Notes: generated by a model not told the origin, from the sequence alone. DNA of 64,000 nucleotides from UBA9926 sp023261215 (GCA_038136035.1 JAYPYV010000009.1:18163-82162), one strand, 5' to 3'. Positions 16,157-25,295 are shown, numbered from the stretch's first letter. Numbers and translations: made by a program.

Positions 16157-16283
16157 TTTATAACCTTACGACGTCTATGGGGTCTCAAAGGCTTCAATTT
16201 GATCGGTGCGACTTCACCGGCGCCTTCGACTCGAGGGGACTCCCGGCGGCCGTAACCCTATTCCGCCCTGACCCAAACGCGTC

Positions 16284-16439
16284 TCACCCTTTAATTGAGC
16301 CATCAGTACCTAAATGCGCGCTTACAACTTTTGACTCAGCCAAAACACCCAGCTGGACCGATATTTCATAGGCTGCGTTGCGCTTCAGCTTGAGTTCCAA
16401 GTGCGAAACCTCGCCTGCCCGTGAGAATTTTAAAACCAC
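16284..16439 (-). CDS. Candidate 51-codon ORF of unknown function
   Basis: A minus-strand frame opening at GTG 16439 and ending at TGA 16286-16284 reads like protein sequence, with amphipathic alternation in SHLELKLKRNAAYEISVQL. It is in the 312-bp space between hisD and zapE. No good ribosome site is visible and no ATG precedes it, so it could equally be the tail of a decayed gene. I recognise no family. The rest of this intergenic region shows nothing further. Confidence 0.25.
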   Translation of the reverse strand: MVLKFSRAGEVSHLELKLKRNAAYEISVQLGVLAESKVVSAHLGTDGSIKG

Positions 16440-16468
16440 AGAATCTTGATGGCGGGACCAACGACCGA

Positions 16469-17770
16469 TTAACCTTCAAATCGCCTTGAGGCTGAGGCGG
16501 CATGCATATCGAGACCCTCGGCTTCGGCCAGCAAGGCAGCAGATTTCGCCAGCGGAATCACACCGCGAGGATGACAACGAATCACAGATTGTCGTGTGAC
16601 AAAATCGTAGGTCCCGAGCGCTGAGGCAAATCGAGCGGTCCCCGAAGTAGGCAAAACATGGCTGGGCCCTGCGGAATAGTCACCCACAACTTCTGGCGAG
16701 TGCTCACCGATGAAAACCGCACCTGCCCTCAGGTCGTATGCCAGCAACGCCTCTGGATCGGCTACCGACAATTCTAAATGCTCCGGCGCAATCCGGTTGA
16801 TGATTTCAACCACACCCACCAAATCTTTGGCGAGCAACAAAAGCCCTCGATTCTCGATTGATACGGACGCAATGGCGTGTCGCCGACTTGCGGCGAGCCT
16901 AGGCGCTAACTGCTTCTCGATCTCTGCCAGGACAGCGGCGTCCGTCGAGACCACGATCGCTTGAGCAAGTTCATCGTGCTCTGCCTGGGCCAAAAGATCG
17001 TCGATCACCCAGTCTATCCGCGCGCTTGAATCTGCGACCACAAGGACCTCTGAAGGTCCTGCGACCATATCTATACCCACATCACCAAATACCCGACGTT
17101 TGGCAGTGGCGACATATAAGTTGCCTGGTCCGCAGATTTTATCGACTCTCTCGATGGATTCGGTTCCGTAAGCAAGCGCAGCAATGGCTTGAGCACCCCC
17201 CATGGTATAAAGCTCATCTACGCCAGCGTGATAAGCCGCTGCCAAAAGCACCGGATCGATGGTTTCGCGTACGGCAGGAACGGCGAGAACAACATTGGGA
17301 ACACCGGCCACCTTGGCCGGAATCGCCGTCATCAAAATGGTCGAAGGATAAGTCGCTTTACCCCCGGGCGCATAAACCCCAACCCTGGACATCGGCCGAA
17401 TGCGCTGTCCAAGAACATTGCCCAGTTCATCTTCATACTGCCAGTCTGAAGCCTGTTCCTGATGCTGTCGCTCGTGGTAACCCCTGATTCTTGCGGCTGA
17501 ATGGGCGAGTGCCTCATTTAGGTCAGGGGGTATGGCGTCTAGCGCGGAGGCCAGCTCCCGGCCATCCAGTCGAAGATCACGCACAGATTGACATGGGATT
17601 TGATCAAATTGGTTTACGTAAGCGCATAGCGCGCGATCGCCCCTCGCCTTCACGCCCTCAAGGATATCGGTGACGGTCAGATCGACCGACTTACTCATTG
17701 CAAGATCAATGGTCAAAGCCGCCGAGAGGTCATGTTCGAAGTTAGGATCTTGTTGATCGAGCCTTTTCAT
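16469..17770 (-). CDS. hisD: Histidinol dehydrogenase HisD
   Basis: Zinc enzyme oxidising L-histidinol to L-histidine in two NAD-dependent steps, the last of histidine synthesis. The 433-aa protein carries RPMSRVGVYAPGGKATYPS, the signature IDMVAGPSEVLVVAD, the Glu/His catalytic region RIAPEHLEL and VLPTSGTARFAS. Length is normal. Its start overlaps the hisG stop by 4 nt. It is the last gene of an ibaG-murA-hisG-hisD unit; hisC, which usually follows in Pseudomonas, is not here. Confidence 0.97.
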   Translation of the reverse strand: MKRLDQQDPNFEHDLSAALTIDLAMSKSVDLTVTDILEGVKARGDRALCAYVNQFDQIPCQSVRDLRLDGRELASALDAIPPDLNEALAHSAARIRGYHERQHQEQASDWQYEDELGNVLGQRIRPMSRVGVYAPGGKATYPSTILMTAIPAKVAGVPNVVLAVPAVRETIDPVLLAAAYHAGVDELYTMGGAQAIAALAYGTESIERVDKICGPGNLYVATAKRRVFGDVGIDMVAGPSEVLVVADSSARIDWVIDDLLAQAEHDELAQAIVVSTDAAVLAEIEKQLAPRLAASRRHAIASVSIENRGLLLLAKDLVGVVEIINRIAPEHLELSVADPEALLAYDLRAGAVFIGEHSPEVVGDYSAGPSHVLPTSGTARFASALGTYDFVTRQSVIRCHPRGVIPLAKSAALLAEAEGLDMHAASASRRFEG

Positions 17771-18429
17771 CCAGACGCTCCATCTCTACGAGCAACACTC
17801 GACTCAATGGCTTTGACCAGATCACTGATCACGCTATGCTTTGTCTTGTATGACGATTTGTTAACGATCAATCGCGCTGAAATGTCTTCAACGAGGTCCT
17901 TTGGCTCAAGGCCGTTGGCAACCAACGTGTTCCCCGTCTCTACGATATCGATGATGCGATCGGACAATCCCATGACGGGCGCAAGCTCCATGGCGCCAGA
18001 CAATTTGATGATATCCGCCTGAACGCCCAGCGCGGCATAGTACCGCTTAGCCGTCTCAACGAACTTTGTCGCCACCCGGATTCGCCTGGGTAATGGCCCT
18101 TCGTCAACGAGTCCAGCGACCATCAAGCGGCAGCGTGCCAATCCCAGGTCCAGGAGTTCGTAATAATCCTGGCCGGGAAACTCGAGCAGCGAGTCCTTAC
18201 CCAGGAGACCCACATCAGCGATCCCATGCTCGACATAGGTTGCGACATCTCCGCCTCTCAACACCAAAAGAGACACATCCGATCTTGAGGTGGGAAACAC
18301 GAGTTTTCTTGAGCTCTCTGGTGACTCGGACGGAGCAATGCCGGCCTCGCTTAGCACCTTGAGTAGGGCAGTCAGGGGGCGCCCTTTATTGAGCGCTACC
18401 ACCAACTGATTGGCGTTCTTTCTCGTCAT
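17767..18429 (-). CDS. hisG: ATP phosphoribosyltransferase, short form HisG(S)
   Basis: First committed enzyme of histidine synthesis, condensing ATP and PRPP. At 220 aa it is the short form, lacking the C-terminal regulatory ACT-like domain, and by family knowledge needs a HisZ regulatory subunit, which is not in the window. Visible blocks are LVVALNKGRPL at the N-terminus, GIADVGLLGKDSL, and the PRPP-binding stretch ELAPVMGLSDRIIDIVETGNTLVANGL. It is 4 bp after murA and overlaps hisD. Confidence 0.95.
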   Translation of the reverse strand: MTRKNANQLVVALNKGRPLTALLKVLSEAGIAPSESPESSRKLVFPTSRSDVSLLVLRGGDVATYVEHGIADVGLLGKDSLLEFPGQDYYELLDLGLARCRLMVAGLVDEGPLPRRIRVATKFVETAKRYYAALGVQADIIKLSGAMELAPVMGLSDRIIDIVETGNTLVANGLEPKDLVEDISARLIVNKSSYKTKHSVISDLVKAIESSVARRDGASG

Positions 18430-18433
18430 GGGT

Positions 18434-19696
18434 TTACACTCGCCTCACCGTCGCCCCCAAAGAGGTCAATTTCTCTTCCAACTTCTCATACCCTCGATCC
18501 AGATGGTAAATCCGATCAATGACAGTCGTGCCCTCGGCTGCAAGTCCGGCAATCACGAGACAGGCTGACGCTCTAAGGTCAGTCGCCATCACGGGCGCGC
18601 CCATCAATTTCTCGACACCCACCACGCTTGCTTTTGAATTGTTTTTCGCAAGTCTTATGTCCGCGCCCATCCTGGCCAATTCCTGCACATGCATGAACCG
18701 ATTCTCAAAAATCGTTTCTCCGATCTCTGATGTTCCTCGTGCCAGACTATTCACAACCATCATTTGAGCCTGAAGATCTGTGGGAAACCCCGGGAACGGA
18801 GCCGTCTCAAAACTTTGCGCTGTGAGCGTGCGCCCCTCAGCCGATACCGTTATCGAGTCTGCGCCACACTCAAGCTCGGCCCCTGTTGCACGCAAAAGGT
18901 CAACAACGCTCGCAAGGTGCTCTCTCTTGATTTGCTCAACAGTCACCCTTCCCCCCGTTGCCATCCCCGCCATTAAATAAGTGGCTGCCTCGATGCGATC
19001 GGACATCACCTTATAAGCAAGGGGGGTTAGCTGCGCTACGCCCTCAACCTCGATAAAAGGCGTCCCCGCACCCTGAATTTTAGCGCCGGCGTCATTCAGA
19101 AATTGGGCCAGATCAACGATTTCCGGTTCACACGCGCATCGTTCGAGGCGAGTGGTTCCCCTCGCCAAAACAGAAGCCATCAGCACATGCTCCGTCGCGC
19201 CCACGCTTGGAAAATCAAACGCAAAATCGGCGCCTTTCAGTCCATGGGGCGCGGTCGCCGACACGTAACCTGCTTTGATTTCTAGCTGCGCACCCAGCGC
19301 CCCGAGACCCAAAAGATGTTGGTCCACCGGTCGAGTCCCGATCGCACATCCTCCTGGAAGGGATACCTCGGCAGATCCGTATCTTGCGAGCAGGGGGCCT
19401 AGAACATTAAAGGATGCTCGCATCGTTCTAACGAGATCATAAGGCGCACAGGTGGATGAGAGCACCCCCGCGCTGATCCTTAACTCGTCGGTTCCCTGCC
19501 ACTCAACTGTAGCGCCTAGGTGCGTAAGCAAGGCAACCATCGTTTCAACATCGCGAAGCCGAGGTACGTTGCTGATCACCACCGCGTCTTCAAACAAGAT
19601 CGAGGCGGCCATGAGTTTGATGACCGAATTCTTGGCGCCTGCAGCTTTCACACGCCCCCGCAATCGCCGCCCCCCCTGAATCTGCAGTCGTGGCAT
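18434..19696 (-). CDS. murA: UDP-N-acetylglucosamine 1-carboxyvinyltransferase MurA
   Basis: Cytoplasmic enzyme transferring enolpyruvate from PEP to UDP-GlcNAc, the first committed peptidoglycan step and the fosfomycin target. The 420-aa protein has the inside-out alpha/beta barrel length and blocks expected: AAGAKNSVIKLMAAS near the N-terminus, the RTMRASFNVLGPLLAR block, and the active-site cysteine in LPGGCAIGTRPVDQH. The Cys is present, so fosfomycin sensitivity is expected. It is flanked by ibaG and hisG, the standard gammaproteobacterial arrangement. Confidence 0.97.
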   Translation of the reverse strand: MPRLQIQGGRRLRGRVKAAGAKNSVIKLMAASILFEDAVVISNVPRLRDVETMVALLTHLGATVEWQGTDELRISAGVLSSTCAPYDLVRTMRASFNVLGPLLARYGSAEVSLPGGCAIGTRPVDQHLLGLGALGAQLEIKAGYVSATAPHGLKGADFAFDFPSVGATEHVLMASVLARGTTRLERCACEPEIVDLAQFLNDAGAKIQGAGTPFIEVEGVAQLTPLAYKVMSDRIEAATYLMAGMATGGRVTVEQIKREHLASVVDLLRATGAELECGADSITVSAEGRTLTAQSFETAPFPGFPTDLQAQMMVVNSLARGTSEIGETIFENRFMHVQELARMGADIRLAKNNSKASVVGVEKLMGAPVMATDLRASACLVIAGLAAEGTTVIDRIYHLDRGYEKLEEKLTSLGATVRRV

Positions 19697-19701
19697 GGGT
19701 G

Positions 19702-19929
19702 TTAGGTTTCTGACGGTGCGCGAGCTTGAATTGTCACTGCATGAATCGCACCCGTTGCGATCGCCTCATTTAAATACTGATAGACCATTTGCTGGCGTTT
19801 GACCCTAGAAACGCCCTCAAAGCGCTCTGCCACGATCTGAACGAGCGCTCGGTCTCCCTCTAATTCAACGGAGACGCTCAGTGCTCCCAGCCCTTCCTCC
19901 AGCAGTCGCTTTAAGGATTCGGCATTCAT
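19702..19929 (-). CDS. ibaG: BolA-family protein IbaG
   Basis: Small BolA-like protein that partners monothiol glutaredoxins in iron-sulfur or iron handling; in E. coli IbaG is linked to acid stress. The 75-aa product has the family block FEGVSRVKRQQMVYQYLNE and an HAVTI segment near the C-terminus where cluster-ligand histidines lie. A GGAGG site precedes the ATG. It sits 5 bp upstream of murA, the conserved position. Confidence 0.93.
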   Translation of the reverse strand: MNAESLKRLLEEGLGALSVSVELEGDRALVQIVAERFEGVSRVKRQQMVYQYLNEAIATGAIHAVTIQARAPSET

Positions 19930-19953
19930 TTGTTGCCTCCGAGAAAATGCGCA

Positions 19954-19962
19954 ATGATACCA
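19954..19962 (-). promoter_or_regulatory. Extended -10 promoter candidate for ibaG-murA-hisGD
   Basis: Minus-strand TGGTATCAT is an extended -10 (TGnTATAAT-like) about 25 bp before the ibaG ATG. No convincing -35 is visible, as is common with extended -10 promoters. Four genes follow with at most 5 bp between them. Confidence 0.4.
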
Positions 19963-20176
19963 TGCTCATTAAACGAACCCTGGGTCGATCCTCTGGTTTC
20001 TTTCATCGACAGAACCGAGAACGGTCTGCTCAGATGGCTGAGAAATTGACCAAAGCTCAAATCCAATTACTCGTCTCACGGCGCCTTAGATAACAAGGGC
20101 ATCCAGGGCATAGCCAGATAACCAACCCCCTGGACGAGACGATAAAATGGACAACATCGTTTGAAATGAAGTCGAC

Positions 20177-20836
20177 ATGATGAGAGGAAGACAAGCCAGT
20201 TCGAGAAAAGTGCTAAGGGCAAGAGCGCAATTCGTAGCGGTTATCGTCTTGGTGCTCGGTCTTCTGATCGGATTCATCGTCGAAGAAGGTGAGGATCCAA
20301 CGAAAGACGCTACTAATCGCAACGAGCCCGACCTCTTTCTCCTAAATGCCAAAATCAGCCAATTTAACGAACGGGGCCATCTAAAGTCGGTGATCGAGGC
20401 GCTTCGATTCACCCACTATCCTCTCACAGACGTCACGGCACTCGAGTCGCCACAGGTTGCGCTTTATCTCACCCTCGACCATACACCTTGGACCATCGAG
20501 GCAAGCTCGGGACGCCTATTGCCACTCAGTGCATACAGAAAAGAGGCGGTCGAACTTTGGACTGATGTGCGGGCGAATCGGCGACACAAAGATGGCTCCG
20601 AAACCCTCATTGAAACAGATGCACTCACCGTCTTTGTATCGAGCAACCTTGTAGAAGGCAACGAACCTGTTCGAATATCGACCAAAAACTCAATCACCCT
20701 CGCACCGCTCATGCGAGCTTGGCTCGACTCCGGGCAATTTGAACTGAGAAGTGATGGGTCCACACAGGTTTCAACACAGTTTTTTGACGTCCCGATGGAT
20801 GTCGAGGCATCGAACCAAAGGGATCCCAGCGTTTGA
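20177..20836 (+). CDS. lptC: LPS export inner-membrane protein LptC
   Basis: Bitopic protein handing lipopolysaccharide from LptB2FG to LptA in the periplasmic bridge. The 219-aa product has an N-terminal membrane anchor at about residues 18-35 and a beta-rich periplasmic domain starting around PDLFLLNAKISQFNERGHL, followed by LESPQVALY and WTIEASSGRLL, typical of the OstA/LptC fold. Slightly longer than the E. coli protein (191 aa). First of lptC-lptA-lptB-rpoN; kdsC and the mla genes that usually precede it are absent. Confidence 0.92.
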   Translation: MMRGRQASSRKVLRARAQFVAVIVLVLGLLIGFIVEEGEDPTKDATNRNEPDLFLLNAKISQFNERGHLKSVIEALRFTHYPLTDVTALESPQVALYLTLDHTPWTIEASSGRLLPLSAYRKEAVELWTDVRANRRHKDGSETLIETDALTVFVSSNLVEGNEPVRISTKNSITLAPLMRAWLDSGQFELRSDGSTQVSTQFFDVPMDVEASNQRDPSV

Positions 20837-20969
20837 AGTCTGAGAAAGCGTCTTACCCCTCACTCATCGGCCTCGAGCAAGCGAGGAGCATGCTAAACTC
20901 CGCTTTGACGCTGTCGCGTTTAATCCGATTCAACAGGTCTGGCTTGATGACTATTTGGGCTCGTACCCT

Positions 20970-21506
20970 ATGATTTTTAGTACCGAACGACAAAGCCTCA
21001 TTCGATGGTCTGCCGTTGTCCTAAGCCTTTGCCTCAACCCAGTCCTGGCGGCCACTGAGTCGGACCGAGAGCCCATCAATATTCAAGCAGATCGCGCAAT
21101 GGTGAGTGAGCTCGACGGTCTTTCCGTCTATAGCGGTCACGTTGTCATCACCCAGGGCTCGATGAAAATTCTCGCAGATGAAGTTCGACTGAAAAGTGAA
21201 AATAACCGGTTGACCACCATTCTGGCTGTGGGCGACGCGGCACAAAATGGGCTTGCGGGATTCACGCGCGGTGCCACTCGGGACTTAGAATCGATTACCG
21301 CAAGCGCATCAGAGGTAGAGTATCTCGTAGCTTCCCAGCAGCTTACGTTGCGAGGTCAGGCCGTGTTAAGTCTGGGGCAGGATCGATACCAGGGGAATCT
21401 TTTAAGCTATGACATTGCAAAAGGCATTTTCAAACTCGAGAGCGGACAAGACCCTTCCGACCGCGTCAACCTGACCATTAACCCCAAAGCGGATCAACCT
21501 TTGTGA
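20970..21506 (+). CDS. lptA: LPS transport periplasmic protein LptA
   Basis: Periplasmic beta-jellyroll protein that polymerises into the LPS bridge. I choose the ATG at 20970, since it opens directly into a signal peptide (MIFSTERQSLIRWSAVVLSL, cleavage near LAA at about residue 28); a TTG at 20955 would add five residues. The OstA-like domain has INIQADRAMVSELDGLSVYSG and a repeated strand pattern through LRGQAVLSLGQDRYQGN. 178 aa, normal length. Its stop overlaps the lptB GTG start. Confidence 0.93.
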   Translation: MIFSTERQSLIRWSAVVLSLCLNPVLAATESDREPINIQADRAMVSELDGLSVYSGHVVITQGSMKILADEVRLKSENNRLTTILAVGDAAQNGLAGFTRGATRDLESITASASEVEYLVASQQLTLRGQAVLSLGQDRYQGNLLSYDIAKGIFKLESGQDPSDRVNLTINPKADQPL

Positions 21507-22231
21507 GCACTACGCTCAGAGCAACGCACCTACGCAAACGTTTTGGCACCCGCGTCGTTGTTAAAGATGTCACGATCGAACTCAATCAAGGCGAGGTCAT
21601 CGGACTCCTAGGCCCCAATGGCGCTGGCAAAACGACCTGTTTTTATATGATCGCTGGCCTCATCAAAGCGGACCAAGGCACCATCACGCTTGGCCAGCAA
21701 TCATTGACCGATGCGCCTATGGATGCGCGCGCTCGATTCGGACTGGGGTATCTCCCCCAAGAACCCAGCATCTTTAGAAAGCTCTCAGTGGAAGACAACA
21801 TACGCGCTATCTTCGAGACGGTGACAGATTTTCCTTTGCGCGAACAACTCGCAAAAACGAATGAACTCATTGAAGAATTCAAGCTTGGTCATGTCGCCAA
21901 GTTGCCCGGCATGGCTCTCAGCGGTGGCGAGCGACGTCGAGCTGAAATCGCTCGTGCCCTCGCATCTGAGCCCAAATTTCTTCTGCTGGACGAACCCTTC
22001 GCGGGCGTTGATCCAATTTCAGTCGGGGATATCAAAACAATGATTCGCCAACTCGCGGATCGAGGCATTGGTATTCTCATCACTGACCACAACGTTAGAG
22101 AGACACTCGATATCTGCAAACGAGCGTACATCGTCAATGATGGTTCGATCATCGCTGAAGGTTCAACAACTGAAATTCTGAACCATGAGGTCGTGAAGTC
22201 CGTGTATCTTGGAGAGGACTTCCGAATCTAG
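21503..22231 (+). CDS. lptB: LPS export ABC transporter ATP-binding protein LptB
   Basis: Cytoplasmic ATPase driving LPS extraction by LptFG. The 242-aa protein has Walker A GPNGAGKTT near residue 36, Q-loop YLPQEPSIFRKLSV, the ABC signature LSGGERRRAEIARAL, Walker B FLLLDEPFAGVDP and switch His ITDHNVRETL, the DHN form being specific to LptB. It starts at GTG 21503 in a GTGA overlap with lptA, so coupled translation is likely. Confidence 0.97.
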   Translation: MSTTLRATHLRKRFGTRVVVKDVTIELNQGEVIGLLGPNGAGKTTCFYMIAGLIKADQGTITLGQQSLTDAPMDARARFGLGYLPQEPSIFRKLSVEDNIRAIFETVTDFPLREQLAKTNELIEEFKLGHVAKLPGMALSGGERRRAEIARALASEPKFLLLDEPFAGVDPISVGDIKTMIRQLADRGIGILITDHNVRETLDICKRAYIVNDGSIIAEGSTTEILNHEVVKSVYLGEDFRI

Positions 22232-22510
22232 GATCTGAAACAAACAGTCCGCGCCCCTGACCGCCCCCGGAGGATGGACCTTCGCTTTCTGCTCGCGGCA
22301 ACGCTTGGCGTTTCGCACCTGCAGCGAGGCGATCTTGAGCCCACTGTCCCACTGCGCCGCGTTCAATCCCAGTCAAATCGTCGCCTTCAGGATCATGATC
22401 CAAGGTCGAGCAACAGTTTTGATGCGATTGATTCTCCCATTCGCCTTACGCCCCCGCGAATTGAGCCCAGTTCCGTTCTATTCGATGCCTCGCCAAAGTA
22501 TGATTCAACT

Positions 22511-24127
22511 ATGGCTCTAAAACCCTCATTGGCACTGAAGCTGGGACAACAGTTACGCATGACGCCGCAATTGCAGCAGGCGATCAAATTGCTACAGCTG
22601 TCCACCTTAGATCTTCAGCAGGAGATCCAAGACGCATTGGACTCGAATCTCATGCTCGAGGAATTTGATGAGAACGAAGAACTGACCTCCGGCGCTGAGA
22701 ATCAAGCGGACGATGACCCCGATCGCACTGCCGAAGCTGGTGAGGCAGACGGGACCGACGAAGCTTACTCAGATGAAGGCAGCGACCTCGAAACCGCAAA
22801 TCCAAATTCTGATGCTATGGACGACGAATGGTCTGAGGGCGACGCCAGTTCTATTGTCGAACCGATGGATCTTCCCGAGGACCCGTCAGAGCAAGATTCA
22901 GTCGACCTCATGGAATCCAGCTCGCTGCAGGAAGAGCTCGCTGTCGATTCTAATTGGGACGACGTCTATGAGCCGATTAACGCGGGGGCGGGATCTGCCC
23001 CTATCGACGACTATGATCCGATGGAATCGAAAACCACGGTCGAAACCCTCGCACAACACTTGCTGTCCCAACTGGAACTCTTAAACCTCAGTGAGCACGA
23101 TGCGTTCATTGCTTGGCATATTCTGGACGGGCTGGACGCTGAAGGTCAATTAACCATCGAACTCGAAGACATTTTAGAAAGCGCACCCGAAGACTGGCTG
23201 CTGGAAATGGATGAAATCGAGGCGGTGTTGCATTTAATTCAACATCTTGACCCCATTGGCGTTGCCCACCGAAGCCTTCAAGAGTGCCTACTTATTCAGT
23301 TACGCGCCTTGCCGGTTGATACGCCCGCGCGAGGTCTCGCAATAGAAATGATCAGCGATCACCTGGCCCAACTCGGTACGCGTGATTTTGCGACGCTGAC
23401 TCGAAAGCTTAGAGTCCCGGAGCCCGAACTCAGCTCGGCGATTGAACTGATAAAAACGCTGAACCCAAGGCCAGGAAGTGATTATGCCGATAACGCGTCT
23501 CAATATGTCGAACCGGATGTCATGGTACGCCGGCGCGAGGCGGGATGGGTCGTTGAAATTAATCCCGCAATCAATCCCAAAATTCGCGTCAACCCGGAGT
23601 ACGCTGCGTTAATCCGGCGGAACGACACCAGCTCCGATCAAACCTACCTCAAGGAGCAAATGCAGGAGGCGCGCTGGTTTATTAAAAGCCTTCAGCAACG
23701 CAATGAGACGCTTCTTCGAGTTGCCACAGAAATTATGAGGGTACAAAAGGACTTCTTGGACCATGGCGACCAAGGCATGCGTCCTCTCGTGCTGCATGAC
23801 ATCGCTGAAGCCGTTGGCTTGCATGAGTCGACCATCTCGCGGGTGACCACACAGAAATACATCGATACCCCCATGGGCATTTTCGAACTCAAATACTTTT
23901 TTTCATCACACGTCAGCACGCATTCAGGGGGTGAAGTCTCGTCCACCGCCATACGAGCGCTAATAAAAAACCTGATTGCAGACGAGAACACTCGGAAACC
24001 CCTGTCGGACAATAAAATTGCAGCATTGCTCGCTGAACAAAATATCAATGTTGCGAGGCGAACCGTGGCCAAATATCGAGAGGCTTTGATGATTCCTCCC
24101 TCCAACGAGCGCAAAGAGCTGAACTGA
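22511..24127 (+). CDS. rpoN: RNA polymerase sigma-54 factor RpoN
   Basis: Alternative sigma factor for -24/-12 promoters, needing AAA+ activators. The frame is open from 22274, but the family start is the ATG at 22511: MALKPSLALKLGQQLRMTP, the glutamine-rich activator-interacting region. A very acidic, Asp/Glu/Ser-rich linker of about 120 residues (roughly 50-170) follows, longer than usual, making the protein 538 aa instead of about 480-500. Core-binding and HTH domains follow, and the RpoN box ARRTVAKYRE is at about 515-524. Upstream of hpf-ptsN-rapZ-ptsO, as in most gammaproteobacteria. The 279 bp before it show no confident promoter. Confidence 0.96.
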   Translation: MALKPSLALKLGQQLRMTPQLQQAIKLLQLSTLDLQQEIQDALDSNLMLEEFDENEELTSGAENQADDDPDRTAEAGEADGTDEAYSDEGSDLETANPNSDAMDDEWSEGDASSIVEPMDLPEDPSEQDSVDLMESSSLQEELAVDSNWDDVYEPINAGAGSAPIDDYDPMESKTTVETLAQHLLSQLELLNLSEHDAFIAWHILDGLDAEGQLTIELEDILESAPEDWLLEMDEIEAVLHLIQHLDPIGVAHRSLQECLLIQLRALPVDTPARGLAIEMISDHLAQLGTRDFATLTRKLRVPEPELSSAIELIKTLNPRPGSDYADNASQYVEPDVMVRRREAGWVVEINPAINPKIRVNPEYAALIRRNDTSSDQTYLKEQMQEARWFIKSLQQRNETLLRVATEIMRVQKDFLDHGDQGMRPLVLHDIAEAVGLHESTISRVTTQKYIDTPMGIFELKYFFSSHVSTHSGGEVSSTAIRALIKNLIADENTRKPLSDNKIAALLAEQNINVARRTVAKYREALMIPPSNERKELN

Positions 24128-24289
24128 GTCTTTGGCCATCCCTCCATCACATCTCAATTTTATCTTCGTAAATCTAGGCAACCACTCCACCAAATTGCGG
24201 TCAAATGCAGTTGAGGCTGTCTCGCTGACGCCCTTACCCCGGTCAAGAGACATTGATCCTATGAGCCTCTCCAATTAAGGAGTCCGTTT

Positions 24290-24586
24290 ATGCAATTGAA
24301 TATCAGTGGCCATCACGTCCATGTAACTTCAGCGATAGAAAACTACCTCATCAGAAAACTAGAAAAAATCGAACGCCACAACGAATCCATCGTTAACGGT
24401 CAGGTGATTTTGTCAGTGAATCAGAACCGACAACATGCCGAGGGCCGGATTCATTGTTCCGGGATGGATCTCTTTGCGGAGTCAACCGATCGAAATCTTT
24501 ATGCCGCGATTGATGCGATGACGGACAAATTAGACCGACAGGTCACCGAGTACAAAAGAAAAAAAATCAGCAAACGACATGAGTAA
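24290..24586 (+). CDS. hpf: Ribosome hibernation promoting factor HPF (short form)
   Basis: Small ribosome-binding protein that with RMF stabilises inactive 100S ribosomes. The 98-aa product begins MQLNISGHHVHVTSAIENYL, the typical HPF/YfiA opening, and ends in a basic tail RQVTEYKRKKISKRHE. AAGGAG stands 8 nt before the ATG. It is the short form, lacking the C-terminal dimerisation domain of long HPF. Position between rpoN and ptsN is standard. Confidence 0.95.
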   Translation: MQLNISGHHVHVTSAIENYLIRKLEKIERHNESIVNGQVILSVNQNRQHAEGRIHCSGMDLFAESTDRNLYAAIDAMTDKLDRQVTEYKRKKISKRHE

Positions 24587-24800
24587 GGGTTAGCGGGGAT
24601 CGACCGACCTCAAGCGCTCGGGTCAAGCACACTGACTGAAGACGATTTAAAAGTGCGATTGAAACCGATAAGTCTTCGTTTTGAGTCGCGTTGCCAGCGC
24701 GCCGGCGCATCAAGCGGCAGGGAGTAGCCCAAGAAATGCATTAGATTCGTCTGCAAACCCTGCTCTGAATCCCTGTGCTGCTTGCGATGACTGACGGTAG

Positions 24801-24806
24801 TATAAT
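24801..24806 (+). promoter_or_regulatory. Perfect -10 box upstream of ptsN
   Basis: TATAAT occurs 31 bp before the ptsN ATG, giving a predicted leader of about 24 nt. The -35 region (CTGCTT at 17 bp) is weak. It would let ptsN-rapZ-ptsO-mgtE be transcribed separately from rpoN-hpf. The preceding 210 bp (24587-24800) carry no feature I can name. Confidence 0.5.
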
Positions 24807-24836
24807 AGTCAATCCGGTCTGCGAAGGGTTTGTTCC

Positions 24837-25295
24837 ATGCGCGTTGCTTCTATTCTTTCGCCTTCACGGACATTTTGCGGTCTCGAGGTCAGCAGCAAAA
24901 AAAGGGCGATTGAGCATGGCGCCCAGTTTATCGCCGCATGTGATCCTCGCCTCGACGAGGGTGAACTGTACCGGTCGCTTATCGCGAGAGAAAAAATCAG
25001 CCCCACGGGCCTGGGCCACGGCATCGCCCTACCCCATTGTCGACTGCCGAGTTGCACCGGCATTGTCGGTGCGCTGGTCACGTTGAGCGAGCCCATTGAT
25101 TTTGAGGCTATCGACGACGAACCCGTGTCAACCCTCTTCTACGTTATCGTGCCAGAGCAACAAACGGATTCGCATTTAACCGTTTTGTCGATGTTAATGG
25201 AGAAGTTCAACGACCCGCTCTTTAGACAACGGCTTCGCCAAGCCAAGACCGCTCAGGAGCTTTACCTCGCCGCTGTCTCGGAAAGCGTGTCCTGA
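24837..25295 (+). CDS. ptsN: Nitrogen-regulatory PTS EIIA protein PtsN
   Basis: EIIA-Ntr, the terminal phosphoacceptor of the nitrogen PTS, which regulates potassium, phosphate and stress functions rather than sugar import. The 152-aa protein carries the active-site histidine H67 in GLGHGIALPHCRL, and the family blocks EKISPTGLG and LFYVIVPEQQTDSHLTVLS. Length is normal. Its TGA overlaps the rapZ ATG (TGATG). Partner ptsO follows rapZ; ptsP is not in the window. Confidence 0.95.
   Translation: MRVASILSPSRTFCGLEVSSKKRAIEHGAQFIAACDPRLDEGELYRSLIAREKISPTGLGHGIALPHCRLPSCTGIVGALVTLSEPIDFEAIDDEPVSTLFYVIVPEQQTDSHLTVLSMLMEKFNDPLFRQRLRQAKTAQELYLAAVSESVS

Noticed and set aside
19962..20093. Small basic ORF (43 aa) between ibaG and lptC
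   Set aside because: No ribosome binding site, overlaps the ibaG promoter region and has no recognisable family.
22274..22510. 79-codon N-terminal extension of RpoN
   Set aside because: No sigma-54 character; the family start MALKPSLALKLGQQL is at 22511.
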